Source: Anaerococcus pacaensis 9403502
Lineage (GTDB): Bacteria > Bacillota > Clostridia > Tissierellales > Peptoniphilaceae
Direction of reading: 5' to 3'
NCBI GenBank assembly: GCA_000308255.3
Contig: HG326663.1
Location: forward strand, 679,269-743,268
Length of the DNA: 64,000 nucleotides
Below, in pieces: positions 55,293 to 63,647 of this stretch; within the stretch, counting starts at the first letter, position 1; each line of letters opens with the position of its first letter. The notes beneath the pieces are model-generated. The model ran no database searches, had not been told where the DNA came from, and saw only the letters and a program-made list of their open reading frames with translations. The translations under genes and the position numbers were made by a program.

Positions 55293-55646
55293 ATGGAAAA
55301 AGATTATAAAAAGTTTAGTATGTATGATATATTGATGTTAATAATATATGCTGCTGGCCTATATGCTTCTAGCTACGAGGGAAAGATATATTTGCTAATC
55401 CTAGCTGCTGTGATAGATTTAATACTTTTATACCTACAAAGACAGATTATCAAACCTTACGGTATAGATTATAATAAGCTAATCCCAGGTCTTCAAAGCT
55501 TTTTATTAATACTTGTCTTTGTTTTATCGACAACTTTTGCAAATTTCTACTCTTGGACAATATGGATAGGAGTTTTAGCTTTTGCACTCATGCTCTATAA
55601 GATAAATAAGGCTGTGAAGGAAAAATTACTTATAATCCATAATTAA
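55293..55646 (+). CDS. Small membrane protein of unknown function
   Basis: A 117-residue protein with about four hydrophobic segments (YDILMLIIYAAGLYAS; YLLILAAVIDLILLYL; LQSFLLILVFVLSTTFANFY; IWIGVLAFALMLYKI). AAGGAGGG precedes the ATG. I do not recognise the family. Confidence 0.65.
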   Translation: MEKDYKKFSMYDILMLIIYAAGLYASSYEGKIYLLILAAVIDLILLYLQRQIIKPYGIDYNKLIPGLQSFLLILVFVLSTTFANFYSWTIWIGVLAFALMLYKINKAVKEKLLIIHN

Positions 55647-55649
55647 AAG

Positions 55650-55675
55650 AAACACTCAGAATTTCTGAGTGTTTT
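55650..55675. terminator. Bidirectional terminator
   Basis: AAACACTCAGAA / TTCTGAGTGTTT, a 12-bp stem with a 1-base loop between converging genes. Confidence 0.85.
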
Positions 55676-55688
55676 ATAATGGAAAGAA

Positions 55689-55976
55689 TTAGTCGTCAAC
55701 TACTTCATAGTCAACATCATCTATCACTTCTTGTTTTTCTGCATCCATCACAGCATCAGGGATCATTTTGTTGGCTACTGCTATGAGGATAGTCATCACA
55801 ACCGCATCGTCTAGCCAACCAAGTACTGGGATGATGTCTGTTACTATGTCTGCTGGTAGTATTGCATAAAGGATAGCTGCTATTACTGCTAGTTTTGCCG
55901 CCATTGGTGTTTCTTTGTTTCTAAGCGCATTGAAAAATGCTGGTACTACTGTTCTAATTTTATTCATCTTATTCAT
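55689..55976 (-). CDS. YkvA/DUF1232-family small membrane protein
   Basis: A 95-residue protein with the DUF1232 core (KLAVIAAILYAILPADIVTDIIPVLGWLDDAVVMTIL), which contains the conserved LPxDxxPD-like motif (here LPADIVTDIIP). Function unknown. AAAGGGG lies upstream of the ATG at 55976. Single-gene unit. Confidence 0.85.
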   Translation of the reverse strand: MNKMNKIRTVVPAFFNALRNKETPMAAKLAVIAAILYAILPADIVTDIIPVLGWLDDAVVMTILIAVANKMIPDAVMDAEKQEVIDDVDYEVVDD

Positions 55977-56118
55977 AAAAAACCCCTTTCTTAAACAGAG
56001 TTTTAATAATCTTTAATTATACTTATATTATACTATGATTTTATAAAAATCAAATTAAATATATACAAGTTTATAATATTTTACAAGTATTTGGTATAAT
56101 ATTTTAAAGGAGATTATT

Positions 56119-57108
56119 ATGGGATTTAGATATAGAAAAAGTAAAAATCTTGGCAAAGGATTTAGAGTAAATATGAGTAAGTCTGGCCCTGGTTTTAGCT
56201 GGGGGACTAAGGGCTTTCGCCTAACTAGAACAGCTAAGGGCAACATCCGTGGCACAGTGAGCCTGCCTGGCACTGGACTTTCATACCAAAAGGACTTTGG
56301 CAATCCAACAAAAAAGGTTAAGGCTAAAAGAGCCAACGAAAAAGTGAACAAGAATACAGATACAACAAGTTTTAATAACGATTTATCAAATATAGAATCC
56401 AATGAAGTAGCTGATATCAACAGTGCTGCAAATAGAATCAAGCTATTTAATATCATAGGCTTCGTCTTTATCCTACTTGGCCTTGTCCTATTTTTTGTAA
56501 ATAAATATCTTATCTTTATATCATTTTTTGGACTAGGAATCTTATTTTACAATAAAAGCAACGACAAAATAAGAATTGACTATGATATGTCCGATGAGGC
56601 GCGCGAGGAACTAGAGACTACCAATCATTTTTTAGCTGGTATCATGGAATCAGATGCAGTTTGGCTAGTGACTGAAACTGCTGCAGTCGACCCAGATTCT
56701 GGGGCGGATATGAAAATAGTGAATCGAAAACCGCTTACACCCAAAAAGGGTAATGATGAAATTGAAACGAATACAGAAACTTACTCTTTAATAGACGGAT
56801 CAAACAAAATTATATTCTTGCCAGATGCTATCTTTATTAAAGAAAAAGGTAATCTAAAGGGCCTAGGCCTTACTGAGTTGGAAGTAAAACTTGAAAAAGC
56901 AGTCTTTTTAGAAGATGGTCGTATTCCCTCTGATGCAACAGTACTAGGCAAAACATATGAGCACGTCAAAAAAGATGGGACTCCTGATAAGCGCTACAAG
57001 GATAATCCTGAGCTTAGCCTAGTTGAATATGGTATATTATCACTTTACAATCAGTCTGGCCTAAATTTACTAATCGTTTTCTCAGATACAATCCTAGATG
57101 GTAATTAA
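56119..57108 (+). CDS. DUF4236-domain membrane protein
   Basis: A 329-residue protein. Residues 1-60 are the DUF4236 domain (MGFRYRKSKNLGKGFRVNMS; GFSWGTKGFRLTRT; VSLPGTGLSYQ). A charged linker leads to two close membrane segments (about 114-152; LFNIIGFVFILLGLVLFFVN; FISFFGLGILFY), then a soluble domain of about 175 residues (LETTNHFLAGIMESDAVWLV) that I do not recognise. DUF4236 proteins are common, often near phage or restriction genes, but none are visible here. Confidence 0.75.
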   Translation: MGFRYRKSKNLGKGFRVNMSKSGPGFSWGTKGFRLTRTAKGNIRGTVSLPGTGLSYQKDFGNPTKKVKAKRANEKVNKNTDTTSFNNDLSNIESNEVADINSAANRIKLFNIIGFVFILLGLVLFFVNKYLIFISFFGLGILFYNKSNDKIRIDYDMSDEAREELETTNHFLAGIMESDAVWLVTETAAVDPDSGADMKIVNRKPLTPKKGNDEIETNTETYSLIDGSNKIIFLPDAIFIKEKGNLKGLGLTELEVKLEKAVFLEDGRIPSDATVLGKTYEHVKKDGTPDKRYKDNPELSLVEYGILSLYNQSGLNLLIVFSDTILDGN

Positions 57109-57438
57109 TTAGCCTAATATAGATGAAAAGGATTTAGTGTAAACTGGGCTCTTATTTTTGAACAAAATTATATATTAAAGATAATCAATATATGTCTTTT
57201 AATAAGTATAATTTAATAGCACTTAAAAGCAGCAAATCAGCTAAATTTATTGCTAAATTACGGCAAAAAATGCTAAAGTGTTATAAAATTTCTCATAAAA
57301 AGATATTTTTATATACTTTTTTATATAAATATGTACGAAATTGTTAATATTTTAGTGAAAAACCTTTGCATATCTCAAATTTTTCTGCTATAATGCAATT
57401 AAGATAATACTAAAAAAACATATCAGGAGGATTTATAA
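57109..57438. other. 330-base AT-rich gap before the second opp operon
   Basis: No ORF that I trust. The last 80 bases hold a good promoter (57366-57394). AT-rich runs upstream (57280-57340) may act as an UP element. Confidence 0.6.
57366..57394 (+). promoter_or_regulatory. Promoter of the second opp operon
   Basis: TTGCAT (57366-57371) and TATAAT (57389-57394), 17 bases apart, about 45 bases before the first start codon. Confidence 0.75.
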
Positions 57439-59205
57439 ATGAAAAGGTTTACAAGTATTATGCTTTTAGCGTTTGCCCTTACCTTTACTGCATGCGGTAA
57501 TAATGAACAAGCGCCAGCAACAAACAACGAAGCTCCAGCAACAGAGCAAACAGAAACAGCTGAGACTCCAGCAACAGAAGAATCTACAGAAGAAACAACT
57601 GAAGCTGAAGAGGCAACAGAAGAAGCTCCTGCTGAAACAGCAGAAGAAACTACAGCTAGTGGTGAAACTACATACCACTCTTTCTTATCAGCTGACCCAG
57701 AATCAATCGATGCTCAAAGAGGATCAGATGTGTATGGTAATACTATCGTAAATAACATTTACGAACCACTGCTAAGACTTGTTCAAGAAGGTGACGGTCT
57801 AAAAGTAGAAGAAGCAGCAGCAGAAAGCTACGAAATCTCAGATGACGGTATGACCTATACCTTCCACATCAGACCAGACATGGTATGGGAAGATGGTGAA
57901 CCACTAACAGCTCACAACTTCGAATACGGTATCAAACGTACAGTAGACCCTAACACAGGTTCTGGATCTGCTTTCCTACTAGCTGATATCGAAAACTTTG
58001 ATAAAGTAAACTCTGGTGAAGCAGACCTTGATGAACTTGGAGTAAAAGCACTTGATGATATGACACTAGAAATCAAACTAGCTCATCCAGCAACATACTT
58101 CACATCAATCATTCCATTTAGAACATGCTTCCCACAAAGAGAAGATATAGTTGAACAACACGGCGAACAATTTGGGTCAGAAGCTGACACAGTAGTAGGA
58201 TGTGGTCCTTTCAAACTAACAGAATGGACACACAACAGCCGTCTAGTACTAGAAAAATCTGACACATATTGGGATAAAGACAAAGTTTCCCTTGAAACAA
58301 TCGACCTAAAAGTACTTGGAGATATTAACGCTCGTATGAACGCATTCCAAGCTAAAGAAATCATGTCAGTATCTACAAACCTACCAGAATGGACAAGCGT
58401 ATTTGATCAACTTGAAGGTGTAGCTACAGCTCCAGTTGAAAACCCAGCTATGGACTACATCGCAGCTAACCATGCAGATGAACTATTCTCTAACCTAAAA
58501 GTTAGACAAGCATTTGATATCGCTATCGATAGAGAAGGCCTAAACAATGTAGCAATGGGTGGCCAATCTACACCAGCTTACTACTGGGTACCAGGTGCTA
58601 TCTCACTTAACGAACTAAACTATAGAGAATTCGCAGGTGAACCACTTAAAGAAATCAAAGAAGCTAACCCAGATGCTAAAGCACTTCTTCAAGAAGGTCT
58701 TGATGAACTAGGTACTGGTATGAAACCAGAAGATCTAGAAATTGAACTAATCATGGTAAATGACCCATTCCTAAAGAAAATTGGTGAATACTTACAACAA
58801 AACTACCAAAACGCTCTAGGTGTTAAAATCAACCTTGAACTAATGGAATGGCCAGTTCTTAGCAACAGAGTAAAGAATGGTGACTATCAATTATCATATC
58901 AAGCATGGTTTGCTGATTACAACAACCCATCAGCTATGCTTTCACTATTCACATCTGATGCTGAAGCAGTAAACACAGGTTGGACAAGCGATAAATACGA
59001 TGAACTAATCAAAAAAGCAGCAGCAGAACAAGATGATGACAAAGCAGCAGAATATTACAAAGAAGCTGAAACCATCCTTATGGAAGAAGCAGTAATATTC
59101 CCAATTGTAACAAGCAAAACAACAATGTATTATCAAGACAAAGTAGAAAATATCAACACAAACTCATTCTCTACTGCAGGTTACAAATACATCAAGCTTA
59201 AATAA
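57439..59205 (+). CDS. Peptide ABC transporter binding lipoprotein (second OppA type)
   Basis: A 588-residue SBP_bac_5 lipoprotein with lipobox FTAC (Cys19), a long Thr/Glu-rich linker and the family segments LSADPESIDAQRGSDVYGNT, YTFHIRPDMVWEDGEPLTAHNFEYGIKRT and VRQAFDIAIDREGL. It is closer to normal OppA size than the first locus's binding proteins and lacks their helical insertion. AGGAGG precedes the ATG. It is followed by an attenuator-like hairpin, then its permease and ATPase genes. Confidence 0.92.
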   Translation: MKRFTSIMLLAFALTFTACGNNEQAPATNNEAPATEQTETAETPATEESTEETTEAEEATEEAPAETAEETTASGETTYHSFLSADPESIDAQRGSDVYGNTIVNNIYEPLLRLVQEGDGLKVEEAAAESYEISDDGMTYTFHIRPDMVWEDGEPLTAHNFEYGIKRTVDPNTGSGSAFLLADIENFDKVNSGEADLDELGVKALDDMTLEIKLAHPATYFTSIIPFRTCFPQREDIVEQHGEQFGSEADTVVGCGPFKLTEWTHNSRLVLEKSDTYWDKDKVSLETIDLKVLGDINARMNAFQAKEIMSVSTNLPEWTSVFDQLEGVATAPVENPAMDYIAANHADELFSNLKVRQAFDIAIDREGLNNVAMGGQSTPAYYWVPGAISLNELNYREFAGEPLKEIKEANPDAKALLQEGLDELGTGMKPEDLEIELIMVNDPFLKKIGEYLQQNYQNALGVKINLELMEWPVLSNRVKNGDYQLSYQAWFADYNNPSAMLSLFTSDAEAVNTGWTSDKYDELIKKAAAEQDDDKAAEYYKEAETILMEEAVIFPIVTSKTTMYYQDKVENINTNSFSTAGYKYIKLK

Positions 59206-59215
59206 GAAGAAATGG

Positions 59216-59250
59216 TAGAAGCTGTTAGAAATAACAGCTTCTAAAGTTTT
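59216..59250 (+). terminator. Attenuator-like hairpin between binding protein and permease genes
   Basis: TAGAAGCTGTTA / TAACAGCTTCTA, a 12-bp perfect stem with a GAAA loop, followed by only four T. The weak tail suggests partial termination or mRNA stabilisation, giving excess binding protein. Confidence 0.75.
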
Positions 59251-59261
59251 AGGAGATATAA

Positions 59262-60188
59262 ATGTTAAAGTACATATTAAAAAGACTTGCCTATATGATA
59301 GTCACTTTATTTATTATCACTACCGTAACATTTTACCTAATGCATAACATCCAGGGTGACCCACTTACAGCAGCTGGTAAGACCTTGCCAGCCCAAACCC
59401 TAGAAAACTACAGGGTAAAATACGGTCTAGACAAGTCAACTACTGAGCAATACAAGATGTTCCTCTCAAATGCCCTCCAAGGTGATTTAGGATCTTCATA
59501 TAAATTTGCCGGTAGATCTGTGTCAAAGACTATCAAAGAAACTGCGCCTATATCAGGACGAGTAGGCGGACAAGCGATGATTGTGGGGGTAATAATAGGC
59601 CTTACACTAGGAATAATAGCAGCACTTAATAGGAACCGATGGCCCGACCATTTGATTAGTATTATTGCAATTTTGGGGATTACGATTCCGGTATTTATCA
59701 TGGGCTCATTGCTACAATATTATCTGGGTGTAAAACTAGGTAAATTCCCTACCTCAGGCTATACAGGTGAGATGAAATATACTATCATACCAACCATAGC
59801 CCTTACCTTTGGTTCTATTGCGACCTATGCTAGGTATATGAGAAGTAATGTCCTAGAGGTACTATCACAAGATTATATCCTTACAGCCCAAGCCAAGGGT
59901 GTGTCTAGATTTAATGTAATTAGAAAGCATGTATTTAGAAATGCTATGCTTCCTATTATTACAATCATAGGCCCACAAGTGGCGGCTATATTTACAGGTT
60001 CATTTATTATCGAACAAATGTTCTCGATTCCTGGCCTTGGATATTATTTTGTAAACTCAATCACATCACGTGACTATCCAATGATTATTGGTACAACAAT
60101 ATTTTATGCAGCCCTTTTCTTGGTTGTTCAACTATTAGTAGACATACTTTATGGTATAGTTGACCCTCGAATCAAGCTTGCTGATTAA
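59262..60188 (+). CDS. oppB: Peptide ABC transporter permease, OppB/DppB type
   Basis: A 308-residue permease with six membrane segments and standard length (LKRLAYMIVTLFIITTVTFYLM; the NIQGDPLTAAGKTLPA extracellular start; EAA loop DYILTAQAKGVSRFNVIRKHVFRNAMLP). TAGGAGA precedes the ATG. Confidence 0.94.
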   Translation: MLKYILKRLAYMIVTLFIITTVTFYLMHNIQGDPLTAAGKTLPAQTLENYRVKYGLDKSTTEQYKMFLSNALQGDLGSSYKFAGRSVSKTIKETAPISGRVGGQAMIVGVIIGLTLGIIAALNRNRWPDHLISIIAILGITIPVFIMGSLLQYYLGVKLGKFPTSGYTGEMKYTIIPTIALTFGSIATYARYMRSNVLEVLSQDYILTAQAKGVSRFNVIRKHVFRNAMLPIITIIGPQVAAIFTGSFIIEQMFSIPGLGYYFVNSITSRDYPMIIGTTIFYAALFLVVQLLVDILYGIVDPRIKLAD

Positions 60189-60198
60189 GGTGGACTCT

Positions 60199-61116
60199 AT
60201 GGAAACAGTAGACAAATCTTTATTTGAACAGATTTCAGAAGATGATAAGTCTTCCGAGTTTATAGCTAGACCTGTAGTTACATATTGGTCTGATGCTTGG
60301 AGACGTTTTAAACAAAATAAACTAGCGCTATTAGCCCTAATTATCCTTATTTTGCTTACAATAATGGTAATCATAGGCCCTTCGCTAACCCCATATGACT
60401 ATGCAGAATTTGCAGGCCTACCAAATCAAAAGCCCAATAGTGAATTTTGGTTTGGTACAGATGACCTAGGTCGTGATATCTTCACCAGACTATGGCGAGG
60501 TGGTAGGATCTCTATCGTTATTGGTATAGCAGGTGCGCTTATTTCGACAATTATCGGTAGTATTTATGGGGCCATCTCTGCATACTTTGGTGGCAAAGTG
60601 GATACAGTAATGATGAGAATAGTAGAAATCCTAATCTCTATCCCTTATCTACTTATAGTTATTATCCTAAGGCTCGCCCTAGATTCATCTGGCATGGGTA
60701 CTCTTATACTAGCGATGACTATCACAGGCTGGTGCGGGCTTGCTAGACTTGTTCGTGGACAAATACTATCACTAAAGGAAAATGACTTTATAAAGGCTGC
60801 ACAAGTCCTAGGTGTCAGCAACAAAGACATAGTATTAAAGCACTTATTACCAAATACTTTAAACGTAATACTCGTTGCCATATCCTTTGACGTGCCAGGC
60901 TATATCTTCTCAGAAGCATTTCTATCATACCTATCACTAGGTGTACAACCACCAGAAACTTCTTGGGGTGCTATGGCTTCAGCTGCGCAAAGTTATTTCC
61001 AATTCTATCCATACCAATTATTTTTCCCATCACTAATGATTGCCCTTACCATGCTTTCATTTACACTTTTAGGTGATGGTCTAAGAGATGCGTTAGATCC
61101 AAATCTTAGAAAGTAG
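60199..61116 (+). CDS. oppC: Peptide ABC transporter permease, OppC/DppC type
   Basis: A 305-residue permease of normal length: first helix LALLALIILILLTIMVIIGP, extracellular entry FWFGTDDLGRDIFTRLWRGGR with no insertion, EAA loop DFIKAAQVLGVSNKDIVLKHLLPN. It is a useful contrast to the RCC1-bearing OppC of the first locus. The ATG at 60199 has GGTGGA upstream; the longer frame from 60160 overlaps oppB. Confidence 0.94.
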   Translation: METVDKSLFEQISEDDKSSEFIARPVVTYWSDAWRRFKQNKLALLALIILILLTIMVIIGPSLTPYDYAEFAGLPNQKPNSEFWFGTDDLGRDIFTRLWRGGRISIVIGIAGALISTIIGSIYGAISAYFGGKVDTVMMRIVEILISIPYLLIVIILRLALDSSGMGTLILAMTITGWCGLARLVRGQILSLKENDFIKAAQVLGVSNKDIVLKHLLPNTLNVILVAISFDVPGYIFSEAFLSYLSLGVQPPETSWGAMASAAQSYFQFYPYQLFFPSLMIALTMLSFTLLGDGLRDALDPNLRK

Positions 61117-61122
61117 GCAGAC

Positions 61123-62283
61123 ATGACAGAAAAAAGAACATTCGAAACAGGCAGCGGAGTAGCTGATGCTAAAGTAGTAGAAACTCCAGTAGAAAATATT
61201 GAAAAAACTACTACAGCATCACAAAATCCAGCTGCCCCAGAAATTGATACTATCTATCACCCAGAAAGCCTGTCTTATGAAAATAGGGATAAGGTAATCG
61301 AGGTTAAAAATCTTAGTGTTTCTTTTGACACCTATGCAGGTGAAGTCAAAGCCATTAGAGATATAAGCTTTGATATATACGATGGGGAAGTACTAGCACT
61401 AGTAGGAGAATCAGGTTGTGGAAAGACTGTAGTAAGTAAAACCATCCTCCAAATCCTACCAAAAAATGCCATCATCAAAGACCCATCTTCTATCACATAC
61501 ATGGGCAAAGATGTCATCAATATGAGCAAAAAAGACCTCAAAGACTACAAGGGATCTGAAGTATCTATGATCTTCCAAGACCCTATGACATCCCTAAACC
61601 CAACCACAAAAATAGGTAAGCAAATCACAGAATCACTCCTGATTCACACAAATATGAGCAAGTCTGAGGCAAAAGAAGAGGCGATTAAGCTACTTAAAAC
61701 AGTAAATATACCAAATGCTGAGCACAGATTTGACCAATATCCATTTGAACTATCAGGTGGGATGCGTCAGAGGGTTATGATAGCTATAGCCCTTGCTTGT
61801 AGGCCGAATGTAATCCTTGCAGATGAGCCAACTACAGCCCTAGACGTAACTATCCAAGCCCAAATCATAGACTTATTACGTGAACTAAAGAGCTCACAAA
61901 ATACATCTATAGTACTAGTAACCCACGACCTAGGTGTTGTGGCAGACTTTGCTGATAGGATACAAATCATGTATGCTGGTGAGATTATGGAAACAGGTAC
62001 CGTCCGCGAGATATTCTTTGACGGCAAACACCCATACACATGGGCGCTCCTTCGTTCAGTACCTAAGATGAACTCGACTAAGACAGAGACTCTATACTCG
62101 CTAAAGGGTACACCACCAGATCTCATCCAAGACATCAAGGGCTGCCCATTTGTCGATAGATGTGACTATGCTATGAAAATTTGTAAACAACAAAAACCTC
62201 CTTTCTACGAATTCTCTGAATTCCACAAGTGCAAATGCTGGCTAAACCATGAGCATGCGCCAAAAGTAGAAAGACCTATATAG
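61123..62283 (+). CDS. oppD: Peptide ABC transporter ATPase, OppD/DppD type
   Basis: A 386-residue ATPase with an N-terminal extension of about 50 residues, then the ATPase: GESGCGKTV (Walker A), [48 protein letters not shown], and the C-terminal cysteine motif (CPFVDRCDYAMKIC). The extension may help binding to the partner ATPase; inference. Confidence 0.94.
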   Translation: MTEKRTFETGSGVADAKVVETPVENIEKTTTASQNPAAPEIDTIYHPESLSYENRDKVIEVKNLSVSFDTYAGEVKAIRDISFDIYDGEVLALVGESGCGKTVVSKTILQILPKNAIIKDPSSITYMGKDVINMSKKDLKDYKGSEVSMIFQDPMTSLNPTTKIGKQITESLLIHTNMSKSEAKEEAIKLLKTVNIPNAEHRFDQYPFELSGGMRQRVMIAIALACRPNVILADEPTTALDVTIQAQIIDLLRELKSSQNTSIVLVTHDLGVVADFADRIQIMYAGEIMETGTVREIFFDGKHPYTWALLRSVPKMNSTKTETLYSLKGTPPDLIQDIKGCPFVDRCDYAMKICKQQKPPFYEFSEFHKCKCWLNHEHAPKVERPI

Positions 62284-62292
62284 GAGTTTGTC

Positions 62293-63423
62293 ATGGAAAA
62301 TATCAAAAATAAAGAAGTACTTGTAAAAGTAAATAACATGGACAAGTTCTTTAAGGTAGGTAAAAATAAGAACCTTAAGGCTTGTGAAAATGTAAATATA
62401 GATATCTACCAAGGCGAAACTCTAGGACTTGTAGGAGAATCAGGCTGTGGTAAGACTACCTTTGGCAGGACCCTTATAAAACTCTACGACCCAACTAATG
62501 GAACTGTAGAATATAAGGGCAAGGATATCACAAAACTTAACAGAAAAGAGCTCAAAGAATTCAGAAAAGAAGTTCAAATGATCTTCCAAGACCCATATGC
62601 ATCTCTTGACCCAAGGATGACCATAGGTGATATCATATCAGAAGGGATCAGAGTTCACTTCAAAGACATGAAGGAAGACCAAATCCAAGAGCGTGTAACA
62701 GAATTATTAAAAACTGTTGGTCTAAATGCTGAGCACGGGGCTAGATTCCCTCACGAACTATCAGGTGGTCAAAGACAAAGAATAGGTATTGCTAGAGCTC
62801 TCGCCGTAGAGCCAGAATTTATCATCTGTGATGAGCCAATTTCTGCGCTTGACGTAAGTATCCAAGCTCAAATTGTAAACCTACTAATAGAATTGCAAAA
62901 TACTAGAAACTTAACCTACCTCTTTATCAGCCACGACCTATCAATGGTAAGCCATATATCTGATAGGGTAGGGGTAATGTATCTAGGTTCGCTTGTTGAA
63001 GTTGCAAAATCAGAACGCATCTATAACAACGCCCTACACCCATATACCCAAGCGCTCATCTCAGCTATCCCAATACCAGACCCAGATGTATCTACAGCGG
63101 GCTACGAAAAGCTAAAAGGTGAAATACCTTCACCAATCGATGCTCCTATCGGCTGTAAATTCAATACTCGTTGTAAATTTGCTATGGATATCTGTAAAGA
63201 AAAACGTCCAGAGCTAGTAGAGTTTGAAGCAAACCACTTCTGTGCTTGCCACCTCTACAGCGACGGCCTGGAAAAAGGTCTAGAAATAATCGAAAAACAC
63301 AAAAAAGACCTCGAATTTAGGGAAGATACTCATGATATCTACCAAGATATAGAAATTGATGGTGAAGAAGTCCTAGAAAGACAAAAGGAAAATGTAAACC
63401 TTGAAACACCTCCATTTGAATAA
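62293..63423 (+). CDS. oppF: Peptide ABC transporter ATPase, OppF/DppF type
   Basis: A 376-residue ATPase: GESGCGKTTF, MIFQDPYASLDPR, LSGGQRQRIGIARAL, IICDEPISALDVSIQ, SHDLSM, and CKFNTRCKFAMDIC at the C-terminus. No internal insertion, in contrast to the first locus's OppF; the tail (after about residue 330) is acidic. GGAG precedes the ATG; a strong terminator follows. Confidence 0.95.
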   Translation: MENIKNKEVLVKVNNMDKFFKVGKNKNLKACENVNIDIYQGETLGLVGESGCGKTTFGRTLIKLYDPTNGTVEYKGKDITKLNRKELKEFRKEVQMIFQDPYASLDPRMTIGDIISEGIRVHFKDMKEDQIQERVTELLKTVGLNAEHGARFPHELSGGQRQRIGIARALAVEPEFIICDEPISALDVSIQAQIVNLLIELQNTRNLTYLFISHDLSMVSHISDRVGVMYLGSLVEVAKSERIYNNALHPYTQALISAIPIPDPDVSTAGYEKLKGEIPSPIDAPIGCKFNTRCKFAMDICKEKRPELVEFEANHFCACHLYSDGLEKGLEIIEKHKKDLEFREDTHDIYQDIEIDGEEVLERQKENVNLETPPFE

Positions 63424-63430
63424 ATCCTCT

Positions 63431-63466
63431 AAAAGCCCCTGAAATCAACATTTCAGGGGCTTTTAA
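63431..63466 (+). terminator. Terminator of the second opp operon
   Basis: AAAAGCCCCTGAAAT / ATTTCAGGGGCTTTT, a 15-bp perfect stem with a 4-base loop. Confidence 0.95.
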
Positions 63467-63512
63467 AATCATAAGTGAAAAAGTTTTCACTTATATGCCT
63501 TTACTTATATTT

Positions 63513-63526
63513 TGAAACCGGTTTAA
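63513..63526. promoter_or_regulatory. cre-like palindrome upstream of the YkvI-like gene
   Basis: TGAAACCGGTTTAA contains the perfect palindrome AAACCGGTTT with central CG. It matches the CcpA catabolite-response consensus TGWAANCGNTNNCA except near the end. A LacI-family operator is inferred; no regulator gene is in view. Confidence 0.4.
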
Positions 63527-63572
63527 TAATAGTTGTATGATGGTTAGTTAAATATCTAATTATCTTTAAAGC

Positions 63573-63629
63573 CACATAGTTGCTTTACATAGGAACAAAA
63601 TATTTCATTGTTACCCATATAACTATGTG
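63573..63629 (+). other. Structured leader before the YkvI-like gene
   Basis: CACATAGTT (63573-63581) pairs perfectly with AACTATGTG (63621-63629), enclosing 39 bases with a second small pairing (GGAACAA region with TTGTTACC). It lies 18 bases before the start codon and no T run follows, so it is more likely a leader or protein-binding element than a terminator. I do not match it to a known riboswitch. Confidence 0.45.
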
Positions 63630-63647
63630 ACTTAGGAAGGAATTTTT

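Noticed and set aside
57473-57751. Gln/Lys-rich ORF overlapping the second OppA
   Set aside because: Shifted-frame reading of the Thr/Glu/Ala linker; start lies inside the lipoprotein signal peptide.
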